Part shown: positions 17,340 to 25,631 of the stretch, piece after piece | Numbering within the stretch: the first letter of the stretch is position 1 | Layout of the letters: each line of letters begins with the position of its first letter | Assembly: GCA_964370215.1 (NCBI GenBank) | Contig: CAYJIM010000001.1 | Span: 124,001-188,000, forward strand | Length of the DNA stretch: 64,000 nucleotides | Origin: Massiliimalia sp964370215 | GTDB lineage: Bacteria; Bacillota; Clostridia; Oscillospirales; Ruminococcaceae | Direction: 5' to 3' | The notes under the pieces: generated by a model | Told to the model about the DNA's origin: nothing | Databases searched by the model: none | What the model saw: only the letters and a program-made list of their open reading frames with translations | Made by a program: the position numbers and the translations under genes

Positions 17340-18266
17340 TTACTCTCCTTGTCCTAAAATGGTGGTTTCATCAATCGGATAACCACGCAAAAAATCGTCA
17401 CCTTTCATACGGCGTTTGCCTTCCGGTTGTACTTCTAAAAAGCGTACACTACCCTCTTTGCAGGCAACAACAAATTGTTTGACATCTAAAATTTTACCGG
17501 GTTGTCCATGCAATGTGGACAGTTCCGACGCATAGACTTTCAAGCGTTTTCCCTGTAAAGTAGTGGTAGCACAAGGCCAGCTGGACAACCCACGAATCTG
17601 ATTGTGCACCTCCCTGGCTGATTTTTGAAAATCAATGGTGCAGAGTTCTTTGCTCAGCATCGGTGCATAACAACTCTCTTCATCATTTTGCACCGTACGA
17701 GGAGCTGTACCGGACTGCAGAGCCTGCAATGTTTGCAGCAACGTTTCTGCACCGAGCAGAGAAAGCCTGTCATGCAACTGATCTGCCGTTTCATTTTCTC
17801 CAATGGCAAGTTCAGATTTCAAAATCATATCACCGGTATCCAGCCCCTCTGCCATATACATGGTGGTCACACCGGTCACCGCTTCGCCGTTTAAAATGCT
17901 CCATTGAATGGGTCCTGCACCACGGTATTTTGGTAATAAACTTGCATGTACGTTGACACAGCCCATTGGTGGAATTTCTAAAATTTCTTTAGGCAAGATT
18001 TTGCCATACGCAACAACGACAATCAGATCCGGTTGCAGTTGCTCCATTTGCAGTTTTGCCTCTTCAGTGCGCAAGGTTGTCGGTTGAAATACCGGAATAC
18101 CAGATTCCAAGGCAACTGCCTTTACCGGTGGGGGGAGTACTTTATGTCCACGCCCCTTTGGTTTGTCCGGTTGGGTAAATACCCCGACCACGTCACAATC
18201 AAAGGTAAGCAGTGCTTGAAGGCAAGGTACTGCAAAATCAGGGGTTCCCATAAAAATAACGTTCAT
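17340..18266 (-). CDS. fmt: Methionyl-tRNA formyltransferase
   Basis: It formylates initiator Met-tRNA using 10-formyltetrahydrofolate, producing the substrate that Def later deformylates. The 308-residue protein begins MNVIFMGTPDFAVP. It has the folate/formyl-transfer block NVHASLLPKYRGAGPIQ near residue 107, with catalytic Asn and His, and the GDMI segment with the catalytic Asp further on. A C-terminal OB-like tRNA-binding domain follows. The start at 18266 matches the family. A longer open frame runs back through def without conserved sequence. It follows def by 10 bases. Confidence 0.96.
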   Translation of the reverse strand: MNVIFMGTPDFAVPCLQALLTFDCDVVGVFTQPDKPKGRGHKVLPPPVKAVALESGIPVFQPTTLRTEEAKLQMEQLQPDLIVVVAYGKILPKEILEIPPMGCVNVHASLLPKYRGAGPIQWSILNGEAVTGVTTMYMAEGLDTGDMILKSELAIGENETADQLHDRLSLLGAETLLQTLQALQSGTAPRTVQNDEESCYAPMLSKELCTIDFQKSAREVHNQIRGLSSWPCATTTLQGKRLKVYASELSTLHGQPGKILDVKQFVVACKEGSVRFLEVQPEGKRRMKGDDFLRGYPIDETTILGQGE

Positions 18267-18276
18267 ACAATCCCCC

Positions 18277-18723
18277 CTATTTCTTTGGCTTGACATGATC
18301 AACAAACAGTATACCATCCAGATGATCAATTTCATGACAAAATGCACGGGCAAGCAATTCCGTACCTTCCATTTGAAAGGAGTCCCCACTGCGATCCTGT
18401 GCCAACACACGCACTTTATGCGGGCGTGTAACATCGCCATATTCACCGGGGAAGGACAAACAGCCCTCTTGCCCTGTTTGTTTTCCACGCTGTTTGATAA
18501 TTTCTGGATTGATCAACTCGATGACACCTTCGCCGACATCAATGACTACAACGCGGCGCAAGATACCGATTTGCGGTGCCGCAAGGCCAACGCCGTTGGC
18601 CTCCTGCATTGTTTGCTTCATGTCCTCTAATAGTGTCCAAAGTCTTTGATCAAATTCTGTGACGGTGCGTGCTTTTTTTCGTAAGACATCATCGCCATCC
18701 AACCGTATCTGTCGTATTGCCAT
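18277..18723 (-). CDS. def: Peptide deformylase
   Basis: Def removes the N-formyl group from nascent proteins. It is a cytosolic Fe/Zn hydrolase. The three conserved motifs are intact: GVGLAAPQIG near residue 42, EGCLSFPG with the metal-binding Cys near 88 and HEIDHLDG with the two His ligands near 130. The 148-residue length is typical of the short type. The ATG follows AAGGAGA. It lies between priA (57 bases upstream) and fmt, so formylation and deformylation are encoded together. Confidence 0.97.
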   Translation of the reverse strand: MAIRQIRLDGDDVLRKKARTVTEFDQRLWTLLEDMKQTMQEANGVGLAAPQIGILRRVVVIDVGEGVIELINPEIIKQRGKQTGQEGCLSFPGEYGDVTRPHKVRVLAQDRSGDSFQMEGTELLARAFCHEIDHLDGILFVDHVKPKK

Positions 18724-18780
18724 CTTTCTTTCTCCTTATGTTATCTTCTGCAATTGATCCTGTTCTATACACTACTTGCA

Positions 18781-21213
18781 TCAGCCACACTCACCGTTGA
18801 CATCGCAAAATAATTGTACAGATCGAAAAGCAGGATCTTTTCCTGCCAATGTCAACACCGTTGACATATATTGACGAAAGGATCGATTCATTTTACATTT
18901 AATTAGTATTTGCAAGCGATGTTTCCCGTGTAATCGCTGTACTGCCGGTTGCAATGGACCATACACCCGCAAAGCAAGTCCGTCTTTACTATTTTGTGCT
19001 TGCAATTGCAGTAAGTGCATCAATGCATCTGCTGCCCCTTCTACCTTTTTTTTCTCTACGCTACTCATTTGGAGCAAGCAGAGATCGCAAAACGGCGGGT
19101 ATCCCAATGCTTTTCTTGCAGCAATTTCATCGTGATAAAAACCCTCATAATCCTGATGAGCCGCAAAATTGATGATCGGATGATCCGGCAGATAGGTCTG
19201 GATATACGCACGACCGAGCTTTTCTGCTCTGCCACTGCGCCCAACGACCTGTGTGATGAGGGAAAACACCCGTTCCACCCCACGGTAATCGTTGCTGTTC
19301 AATCCACTGTCGGCTTGTAGCACCCCCACAAGGGTGACATTTTTAAAGTCAAGGCCTTTGGCGACCATCTGCGTGCCAACCAGAATGCCATACGCGCCTT
19401 CAGAAAAGGCTGAAAATTTTTCTACATGGGCATGTTTGGAACCGGTGGTATCGGTATCCATCCGCAATACTTTTGCAGTGGGAAACAATGTTGCCAATTC
19501 ATCTTCAATCGATTGGGTACCAACCCCTGATAATTTCATATGAGTACTACCACAACTTTTACAGGTCGCATCAAATTTGACTGCATAACCACAATGATGG
19601 CACATCATATACCCATTATCTCTATGGTAAGTCAGTGCCACATCACATTGTTCACACTGTAACACGGTATCGCATTGCAAACAACAGGCAACGGTACGGT
19701 ACCCACGACGGTTGATGAGCAAAATAGTCTGCTCTCTCTTGTCGAGATTTTTTTGTATTTCTTTTTGTAAGATGCGACTGACAGCCGATTGATTTGCGGC
19801 TTTTTCTTCCTGTAGCATATCCACCAGATGCACCTGCGGCAATCCTCTATCGGAATAGCGTGTCGGCAAGGTCACCAGTGAATAAATTCCTTTGATTGCT
19901 TTATAATAACTCTCAATGGAAGGCGTTGCAGAAGCAAGGAGCACCACTGCATGATGATGGACGGCACGGAGCTTTGCCACTTCCCTTGCATGATAGCGAG
20001 GGGCTGCATCCGATTTATACGAGGATTCCCCTTCTTCATCCAAAATCAGCAGCCCAATGCGATCAAGTGGTGCAAAAACCGCAGAACGTGTACCGACCAC
20101 GATGTCAATCGCTCCTGCTTTGATTTGTTTATAGGCATCCAACCGTTCGCCCAAAGACAGTCCACTGTGAATGACAGCAACACGCTCGCCAAAATAGGCG
20201 AAAAATTGCTTCGTCATCTGTGGAGTTAGGGAAATTTCCGGTACCAATACCAAGACTTGCTTTTTGTTTTGGAGGGTCTGCTCCATCAGCTTTAAAAATA
20301 CAGCCGTTTTACCGGAGCCTGTAACGCCGTGTAACAAACATACGGCAGGTTGTGCGACTGACATCTTTTCACAGATAGCGTCAAACGCTTGTTGTTGGGT
20401 ATCATTGAGACGAAGTGTGGCAATATTCTGAGAGGCAAGTTCTGCTCTGGCTGTTTTCCCAAGCACTTCTCTGCGATAGTAGGATAGCACTCCTTTTTTT
20501 TCAAGTGTTTTTAACACACCTTCTCCCACCGCACAAAAATACAGTGTCTCTTCCACTGTCGCTTGATCGGCAGAGCATAAGAATTCTACGACCTCTTGTT
20601 GCTTTGGTGTCAAGGAAAGGGCAAAAGGGTCTGCTTCCAATCGTACCATGCGTACGGTATCATCGCCACGCTTGCGTTTTGTCTGTGCACGACACAACAC
20701 AAAACCATCCTGTTGTAATTGTTGCAATACCGACGAAGGGATGACTTTTTCTTTCAAAAAGCGATCCAGTTGCTGTCTTGTTTTCGTCGTTTGCAAAAAG
20801 GTCAACACCAATTGTGCCGTTGTGTCGGTTGCCATCGTAGGCAAAACGCCATCGGCACACTGAAATTCTTCTTGAATTTGCACATTATATGCGGCAGGCA
20901 ACAACACCTTGACCGCATCGTAAAAGGTGCAAAAGGTGTGCTCTACCAAAAAGTGAATGATCCGAAAAGCCTCGTCATTGAGGAGCGAGCTTTCGTCCAA
21001 AACCTTGAGAATCGGTTTGATCTTTGGCGGTAATGTAGCGACTGTTTCTGTCGCTACCACAACGCCTTGTCTTGTGCGATTACCACCACCAAACGGAACA
21101 ACGACACGACAGCCGCAAAGAGGTTTTGATTCATCCGATGCAACCAGATAAGAATATGGCTTATCAAAGTGATAAACTGTTTTTTCCACATAAACCTGTG
21201 CCAGTGTTGCCAT
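18781..21213 (-). CDS. priA: Primosomal protein N' (replication restart helicase PriA)
   Basis: PriA recognises stalled forks and reloads the replicative helicase. The 810-residue protein has an N-terminal DNA-binding domain, Walker A GVTGSGKT near residue 295 and a superfamily-2 helicase core. A cysteine-rich zinc module with four CxxC-type pairs lies near 510-560, and a C-terminal helicase lobe follows. Motif II reads DEEG (20029-20040) where PriA proteins normally have DEEH. The catalytic Asp-Glu pair is kept but the His that couples ATP hydrolysis to unwinding is Gly. The ATG follows GGAGGAG. The usual neighbour coaBC is missing between rpoZ and priA. Confidence 0.95.
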   Translation of the reverse strand: MATLAQVYVEKTVYHFDKPYSYLVASDESKPLCGCRVVVPFGGGNRTRQGVVVATETVATLPPKIKPILKVLDESSLLNDEAFRIIHFLVEHTFCTFYDAVKVLLPAAYNVQIQEEFQCADGVLPTMATDTTAQLVLTFLQTTKTRQQLDRFLKEKVIPSSVLQQLQQDGFVLCRAQTKRKRGDDTVRMVRLEADPFALSLTPKQQEVVEFLCSADQATVEETLYFCAVGEGVLKTLEKKGVLSYYRREVLGKTARAELASQNIATLRLNDTQQQAFDAICEKMSVAQPAVCLLHGVTGSGKTAVFLKLMEQTLQNKKQVLVLVPEISLTPQMTKQFFAYFGERVAVIHSGLSLGERLDAYKQIKAGAIDIVVGTRSAVFAPLDRIGLLILDEEGESSYKSDAAPRYHAREVAKLRAVHHHAVVLLASATPSIESYYKAIKGIYSLVTLPTRYSDRGLPQVHLVDMLQEEKAANQSAVSRILQKEIQKNLDKREQTILLINRRGYRTVACCLQCDTVLQCEQCDVALTYHRDNGYMMCHHCGYAVKFDATCKSCGSTHMKLSGVGTQSIEDELATLFPTAKVLRMDTDTTGSKHAHVEKFSAFSEGAYGILVGTQMVAKGLDFKNVTLVGVLQADSGLNSNDYRGVERVFSLITQVVGRSGRAEKLGRAYIQTYLPDHPIINFAAHQDYEGFYHDEIAARKALGYPPFCDLCLLQMSSVEKKKVEGAADALMHLLQLQAQNSKDGLALRVYGPLQPAVQRLHGKHRLQILIKCKMNRSFRQYMSTVLTLAGKDPAFRSVQLFCDVNGECG

Positions 21214-21245
21214 CTTCTCCTCCAGTACGTTGTCTGATTGTAAGT

Positions 21246-21455
21246 TTATTCTTCGGTTTCTTTTTGTTCAATCAAGTGGTATTTGCCTGCTGCAAATTCT
21301 TCTACTGCAATTTTAACCGGTTTTTCCAATAGTTCCATGTTTTGTGCTTCTGCTTGCTCTGCAATTTCACGTGCTCTTTTTGCGACGGCAATGACCAAAG
21401 AGTAGTAGCTTTCCCCTTGTTTCAAAATATCTGTGCTTGCTGGACGGTGCATCAT
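21246..21455 (-). CDS. rpoZ: RNA polymerase omega subunit
   Basis: Omega helps fold and stabilise the beta' subunit. The 69-residue protein carries the HRPASTDIL start typical of firmicute omega and the conserved YYSLVIAVAKRAREI helix that contacts beta'. The ATG at 21453-21455 has GGAGAGA upstream. A longer frame to 21518 overlaps gmk and is not conserved. It lies 20 bases after gmk and 32 before priA. Confidence 0.93.
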   Translation of the reverse strand: MMHRPASTDILKQGESYYSLVIAVAKRAREIAEQAEAQNMELLEKPVKIAVEEFAAGKYHLIEQKETEE

Positions 21456-21475
21456 AATGTTCTCTCCTATTTTTC

Positions 21476-22051
21476 TTATTTGTTTTTGGTTTTCAAATGT
21501 TCTGCTTTGATAATGCAATCCATTTCTTGAATGGCGAGATGCAGATCATCGTTGACGACTTGATAGGTGTAGCGGTCGGCAAAGGAAAGTTCCTCTTTTG
21601 CCTGTGTCAGACGACGATTCACTGTTTCTTGATCTTCGGTCGCACGGTCGGTCAAACGCTTTGCCAACACTTCCATGCTCGGCGGTAGAATGAAGATAGA
21701 AACTGCTTCCGGAAAACGTTCGATGACCTGTAACGCTCCTTGCACCTCGATTTCCAAAATGACATCCTGCCCTTGTTCTAAGCGATCCAACACCGCTTGA
21801 CGTGGAGTGCCATAATAGTTTTCACAATATTCTGCATATTCGAGCATCCCATCGGTTGCAATTTGTGTTTCAAATTCTTCCTTTGTGAGGTAATAGTAGG
21901 AAACCCCATGTTCCTCACCCGGTCTGGGTGCTCTGGTCGTTGCTGAAACCGATAAGAAAATAGAATCGCTCCCTGCCAGTAGCTCCTTTAAAATAGTACC
22001 TTTGCCACATCCGGACGGGCCGGAAATGACCATTAAAATGCCTTTTGCCAT
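21476..22051 (-). CDS. gmk: Guanylate kinase
   Basis: It phosphorylates GMP to GDP with ATP. The 191-residue protein has the P-loop GPSGCGKGT at the start, the GMP-binding SATTRAPRPGE block near residue 38 and the VSYYYLTKEEF segment. The start at 22051 sits behind GGAGGAAG. An earlier in-frame start overlaps remA. The gene lies 4 bases after remA in the conserved order yicC-remA-gmk-rpoZ. Confidence 0.96.
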   Translation of the reverse strand: MAKGILMVISGPSGCGKGTILKELLAGSDSIFLSVSATTRAPRPGEEHGVSYYYLTKEEFETQIATDGMLEYAEYCENYYGTPRQAVLDRLEQGQDVILEIEVQGALQVIERFPEAVSIFILPPSMEVLAKRLTDRATEDQETVNRRLTQAKEELSFADRYTYQVVNDDLHLAIQEMDCIIKAEHLKTKNK

Positions 22052-22055
22052 GACG

Positions 22056-22304
22056 TTATTCTTCCTCCAATTCATCATCTAAACGATTGGCAACCGTTTC
22101 CGGTTGAATCGCTGATAAAATGACATGATCACTGTCCATCATAATGACAGCACGGGTACGACGACCATAAGTGGCGTCAATCAGCACGCCTTTTTCTCGT
22201 GCCTCTTGAATGATCCGCTTGATCGGTGCCGATTCCGGACTGACAATTGCAATCAACCGACCGGCAGAAACCATATTGCCAAATCCAATGTTGATCAATT
22301 TCAC
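22056..22304 (-). CDS. remA: RemA family protein (DUF370), matrix and osmoprotection regulator in Bacillus
   Basis: RemA is a small ring-forming DNA-binding protein that activates matrix genes in B. subtilis. The 82-residue sequence is a clear match, with the N-terminal NIGFGNMVSAGRLIAIVSPE and the central basic GRRTRAVIMMDSDHVILS. It begins with GTG behind GGAG. The ATG just upstream is out of frame. It lies 12 bases after yicC and 4 before gmk, the usual firmicute order. Its targets in this organism cannot be told from the window. Confidence 0.93.
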   Translation of the reverse strand: MKLINIGFGNMVSAGRLIAIVSPESAPIKRIIQEAREKGVLIDATYGRRTRAVIMMDSDHVILSAIQPETVANRLDDELEEE

Positions 22305-22316
22305 ACCATCACACTC

Positions 22317-23192
22317 CTACTCGATGTTTTGAATTTGTTCTCTTATTTTTTCAATCTCACCTTTGATGTCGACAACATAACCTGTGATGTCAATATCCTG
22401 TGCTTTGGAACCGATGGTATTGGTTTCACGATTCAATTCCTGCACCATAAAATCCAGCTTTCTGCCCACCGCTTGGTCACTCTTGAGCAACAATTCAAAT
22501 TGACTCAAATGACTGCGCAAGCGTACCGTTTCTTCATCCACTGCAATTTTTTCTGCATAAACAGCGGCTTCCAACAACAGTCTATTCTGATCGATGTTAT
22601 GGTCTTTCAGTACATCCTGCATTTTTGTGGTTAACCGTTCACGGTAAGCGGCCAATGTTTGTGGCGATTTTTCTTCAATCAACGTCACAAGACCTGCGAT
22701 GGTGTGAAGACGGTTTTGTACATCCTCAACCAGTCGGCCGCCTTCCTCTTCTCGCATCCGCACAAATTTTTCAAGTGCTTCTGCGGCGACCACTTGCACG
22801 TCTGCCCATACTGCCTCTTCATCTTCTGTCATTTTTTGCACGGTGAAGAGATCGGAAAATCTTGCAATGGTGGAAAGGGATAGATCATCAACCAAGGATA
22901 ATTCTTCTTTGAGGGAACGCAAGGCATCGGTGTACCCTTTGGCAAGCGTGTCATTGATGTTGACCTTTGTGTCATTGCCGTTTACCGTATAAACAGTTAC
23001 CGCAACGTCCACTTTCCCTCTGGAAACCATCGGTTGCAGATAACTTTTTAACTTGCTTTCTAAATATCCATATGCGCGAGGAACTCTTGCAGAAAACTCA
23101 AAAAAACGGTGATTTACCGAGCGAATTTCTACGGTAACATCACGATTATCTATGAGTTTTTGACTGCGACCATAACCTGTCATGCTTTTCAT
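22317..23192 (-). CDS. yicC: YicC/YloC family endoribonuclease
   Basis: YicC-family proteins are hexameric endoribonucleases that cut structured RNAs. The E. coli member promotes RyhB decay. The 291-residue protein has the N-terminal MKSMTGYGRS signature with the EIRSVNHRF segment near residue 25. The C-terminal DUF1732 block includes the Glu-rich AEKIAVDEETVRLRSHL and the final EKIREQIQNIE helix. The start at 23192 follows GGAGGAGG. A longer frame upstream is not conserved. It is the first gene of the 14-gene operon ending at thiN. Confidence 0.94.
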   Translation of the reverse strand: MKSMTGYGRSQKLIDNRDVTVEIRSVNHRFFEFSARVPRAYGYLESKLKSYLQPMVSRGKVDVAVTVYTVNGNDTKVNINDTLAKGYTDALRSLKEELSLVDDLSLSTIARFSDLFTVQKMTEDEEAVWADVQVVAAEALEKFVRMREEEGGRLVEDVQNRLHTIAGLVTLIEEKSPQTLAAYRERLTTKMQDVLKDHNIDQNRLLLEAAVYAEKIAVDEETVRLRSHLSQFELLLKSDQAVGRKLDFMVQELNRETNTIGSKAQDIDITGYVVDIKGEIEKIREQIQNIE

Positions 23193-23233
23193 GTTTTTTC
23201 CTCCTCCGGTGATTCCGGTTGATGTATTGTTAT

Positions 23234-23262
23234 AGTGTAGCATGTTTCATTGCCAGGAACAA
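23234..23262 (-). promoter_or_regulatory. Sigma-A promoter for the yicC-to-thiN operon
   Basis: On the minus strand TTGTTC (23257-23262) and TACACT (23234-23239) are separated by 17 bases. A TG dinucleotide just before the -10 box gives an extended -10. It is about 40 bases upstream of yicC. Confidence 0.65.
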
Positions 23263-23330
23263 GTGTTTATTCATATAAAATTCATAATATTCAAAGTTTT
23301 ATTACTTTTAAAGAAAAAATAGGCATAAAA

Positions 23331-23361
23331 AGTGTGGTGCCCATTCATGAGACACCACACT
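23331..23361 (-). terminator. Terminator after lysC
   Basis: A perfect 9-bp stem (23331-23339 with 23353-23361) has a 13-base loop. It is followed by five T on the minus strand, just downstream of lysC. Confidence 0.8.
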
Positions 23362-23377
23362 GTGACTTTAAAAGATC

Positions 23378-24583
23378 TTAGAAATCAAATGCGTTATGTA
23401 CCGCATTGACTGCACGTTTACCGTCTTCTTCTTGAATCAAAACGGAAATTTTGATTTCGCTGGTGGAAATCATGCTGATATTGATACCTGCTTCATACAG
23501 TGCTTCAAACATTTTGGAAGCAACGCCAGGGTTCGACTGCATACCAGCACCCACGATGGATACTTTGCAAACATCATCATCCAAGGTGATTTCTTGTGCA
23601 CCGATCAACGCTTGTTGTTCCGACAGACAAGCAAGTGCATCATTTTTTTGTGCCAGTGGTACTGTGAAGCTGATGTCTTTTGTATTGTTGCGTCCGATCG
23701 ATTGCAAAATGATGTCTACATTGACTTTTTTCATTGCAAGCATATTAAAGATTTTGAAAGCAATCCCCGGTTGGTCCGGTACTCCTACTACCGCGATACG
23801 CGCTACATCATTGTCACAAGCTACCCCTTTGATCAACATTTTCTCCATTTTCGCAACCTCCTTAACTTTTGTGCCCGGTTTATTTTCCAGACTGGATAAT
23901 ACCTCTAAATTCACATTATATTTTTTTGCCATTTCAACAGAGCGATTATGCAGCACCTGTGCCCCAAGTGACGCCAACTCCAACATTTCATCAAAGGAAA
24001 TCTCGTTGAGTTTGACTGCGTCCTTGACCACACGTGGGTCTGCGGTGTAAACGCCGTCGACATCGGTGAAAATTTGACAGATGTCTGCACGCAAAGCTGC
24101 CGCCAATGCCACTGCACTGGTGTCCGAGCCGCCACGTCCCAATGTGGTAATATCGTCATAACGATTGGTGCCTTGGAATCCTGCAACGATGACAATGTTG
24201 TTTTGTTCCAATTCTTTTTCTACACGCTCGGTGTTGATGCGACGAATACGTGCATCTCCGTAGTTGGAGTTTGTAGAAAACCCTGCCTGCCAACCGGTCA
24301 GCGATACAGCCGCATAACCGAGTTTTGTCAATGCCATAGACAACAGTGAAATCGAAATTTGCTCCCCTGTGGATAGCAACATATCCATCTCACGCTTGGA
24401 TGGTGCGTCGGTAATCTCTCCTGCTTTGGCAATCAAATCATCGGTGGTATCTCCTTGTGCTGAAACCACGACGACAACTTTATTCCCTTTGTCAAACGTT
24501 TCCCCTACAATGCGAGCAACATTAAATAAGCGCTCGGTATTTTTGACGGAAGTTCCGCCAAATTTTTGTACTACAATGCCCAT
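23378..24583 (-). CDS. lysC: Aspartate kinase
   Basis: It phosphorylates aspartate, the first step to lysine, threonine and methionine. The 401-residue protein has the N-terminal VQKFGGTSV phosphate loop, the GRGGSDTSAVALAAAL nucleotide-binding block near residue 150 and two C-terminal ACT domains (about 265-400) that give feedback control. The ATG follows GGAGGG. It has its own promoter with a palindrome in the spacer and its own terminator. It therefore seems to be regulated apart from the upstream pheB-hom-thrB genes, although no terminator separates them. No lysine riboswitch is visible in the short leader. Confidence 0.96.
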   Translation of the reverse strand: MGIVVQKFGGTSVKNTERLFNVARIVGETFDKGNKVVVVVSAQGDTTDDLIAKAGEITDAPSKREMDMLLSTGEQISISLLSMALTKLGYAAVSLTGWQAGFSTNSNYGDARIRRINTERVEKELEQNNIVIVAGFQGTNRYDDITTLGRGGSDTSAVALAAALRADICQIFTDVDGVYTADPRVVKDAVKLNEISFDEMLELASLGAQVLHNRSVEMAKKYNVNLEVLSSLENKPGTKVKEVAKMEKMLIKGVACDNDVARIAVVGVPDQPGIAFKIFNMLAMKKVNVDIILQSIGRNNTKDISFTVPLAQKNDALACLSEQQALIGAQEITLDDDVCKVSIVGAGMQSNPGVASKMFEALYEAGINISMISTSEIKISVLIQEEDGKRAVNAVHNAFDF

Positions 24584-24668
24584 TGTATTCCCTCCATTTT
24601 ACTTTATCGTATCAAACAATCAATTTTCTATATAAGATCAAGTTTGAATGCCATAATTATTCTTAAAC

Positions 24669-24697
24669 AGTATATGAGATTTTCTCATAAAAATCAA
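24669..24697 (-). promoter_or_regulatory. lysC promoter with a palindrome in the spacer
   Basis: On the minus strand TTGATT (24692-24697) and TATACT (24669-24674) are 17 bases apart. The spacer holds a 7-bp inverted repeat with a 3-base centre (24673-24689, TATGAGA and its complement). This is where a repressor dimer would block polymerase. Confidence 0.6.
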
Positions 24698-24707
24698 CTG
24701 TTTTTTT

Positions 24708-25598
24708 CTATTTTACTAGATGTGCCCCTTGATTATCAATCGACAATCGATGAATCTGCCATCCGTATAACCCCTGTTGATCCAAAAATTGACGCATATT
24801 GGACACAAAATTATCCTGTTCTTCTGCCACAATGGACATCAAAGTAGGACCTGCGCCGCTTAAATAAGTGGCATATGCTTGTTGCTGATAGGTGTGATTG
24901 ATCACCTCTTGGCTTTTGCTGATCAATCCCAGCCGAAATGGTTGATGAAGTTTATCATCTACCGATTCTTTTAGATTTTCATATTTCCCCTGCAACAAAG
25001 ATGCAGAAAATAATGCTGCTCTGGACAAGTTATGTCTTGCCACTTGATGTGGAATTGTCTCCGGTAAGCAAATTCTTGCCTCAGCAGTACTCATCGGAAA
25101 GTCAGGTACAATCGCCACAAACTGCAAGCGATGATCCAGTTCTTGTTTGACCCAATAAACTCTGTCCGCTGCCCCAACTGCTGTGACAATCCCACCGAGC
25201 AATGCCGGTGTTGTATTGTCCGGATGTCCTTCAATTTTAGCAGCAATGTTTACCAGATCATCAGTGTCAAACGGATTGCCAAGGAGCTGATTGGCACCAT
25301 ACAGCCCACCAATGATGCAGGCCGAGGAGGAGCCAAGTCCTCTGGTCATGGGAATGTTATTTCCCTGTACAATTTTCATACCATCTAACCGTTGATCACA
25401 TAGATCATATAAATATTTTATCGATGTATAAATCAAATTATCAGGTCCAGTTGGTACAATCGAACCATCGCAACTGCTGATCTCCAATTGATCTGATTCT
25501 TGCAGTGATACTGTATTATACAAATTGACTGCAAGTCCCAATGCGTCAAACCCAGCACCCAAATTTGCACTAGTTGCCGGTACTCTTACCGTGATCAT
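24708..25598 (-). CDS. thrB: Homoserine kinase
   Basis: It phosphorylates homoserine for threonine synthesis. The 296-residue protein is a GHMP kinase with the N-terminal VPATSANLGAGFDALG, the ATP-binding loop MTRGLGSSSA near residue 90 and the C-terminal SGAGPTLMS motif. The start at 25598 behind GGGAG matches the family, and an upstream in-frame start does not. It lies 33 bases after hom. No threonine synthase gene follows, so thrC must be elsewhere. Confidence 0.95.
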   Translation of the reverse strand: MITVRVPATSANLGAGFDALGLAVNLYNTVSLQESDQLEISSCDGSIVPTGPDNLIYTSIKYLYDLCDQRLDGMKIVQGNNIPMTRGLGSSSACIIGGLYGANQLLGNPFDTDDLVNIAAKIEGHPDNTTPALLGGIVTAVGAADRVYWVKQELDHRLQFVAIVPDFPMSTAEARICLPETIPHQVARHNLSRAALFSASLLQGKYENLKESVDDKLHQPFRLGLISKSQEVINHTYQQQAYATYLSGAGPTLMSIVAEEQDNFVSNMRQFLDQQGLYGWQIHRLSIDNQGAHLVK

Positions 25599-25631
25599 TT
25601 TTTCTGTCTCCCTTGCAAACAATGGTTTCGC

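Noticed and set aside
24584..24707. Lysine riboswitch in the lysC leader
   Set aside because: The leader after the promoter is only about 80 bases, far shorter than the roughly 170-base lysine aptamer, and no multi-stem core is visible.
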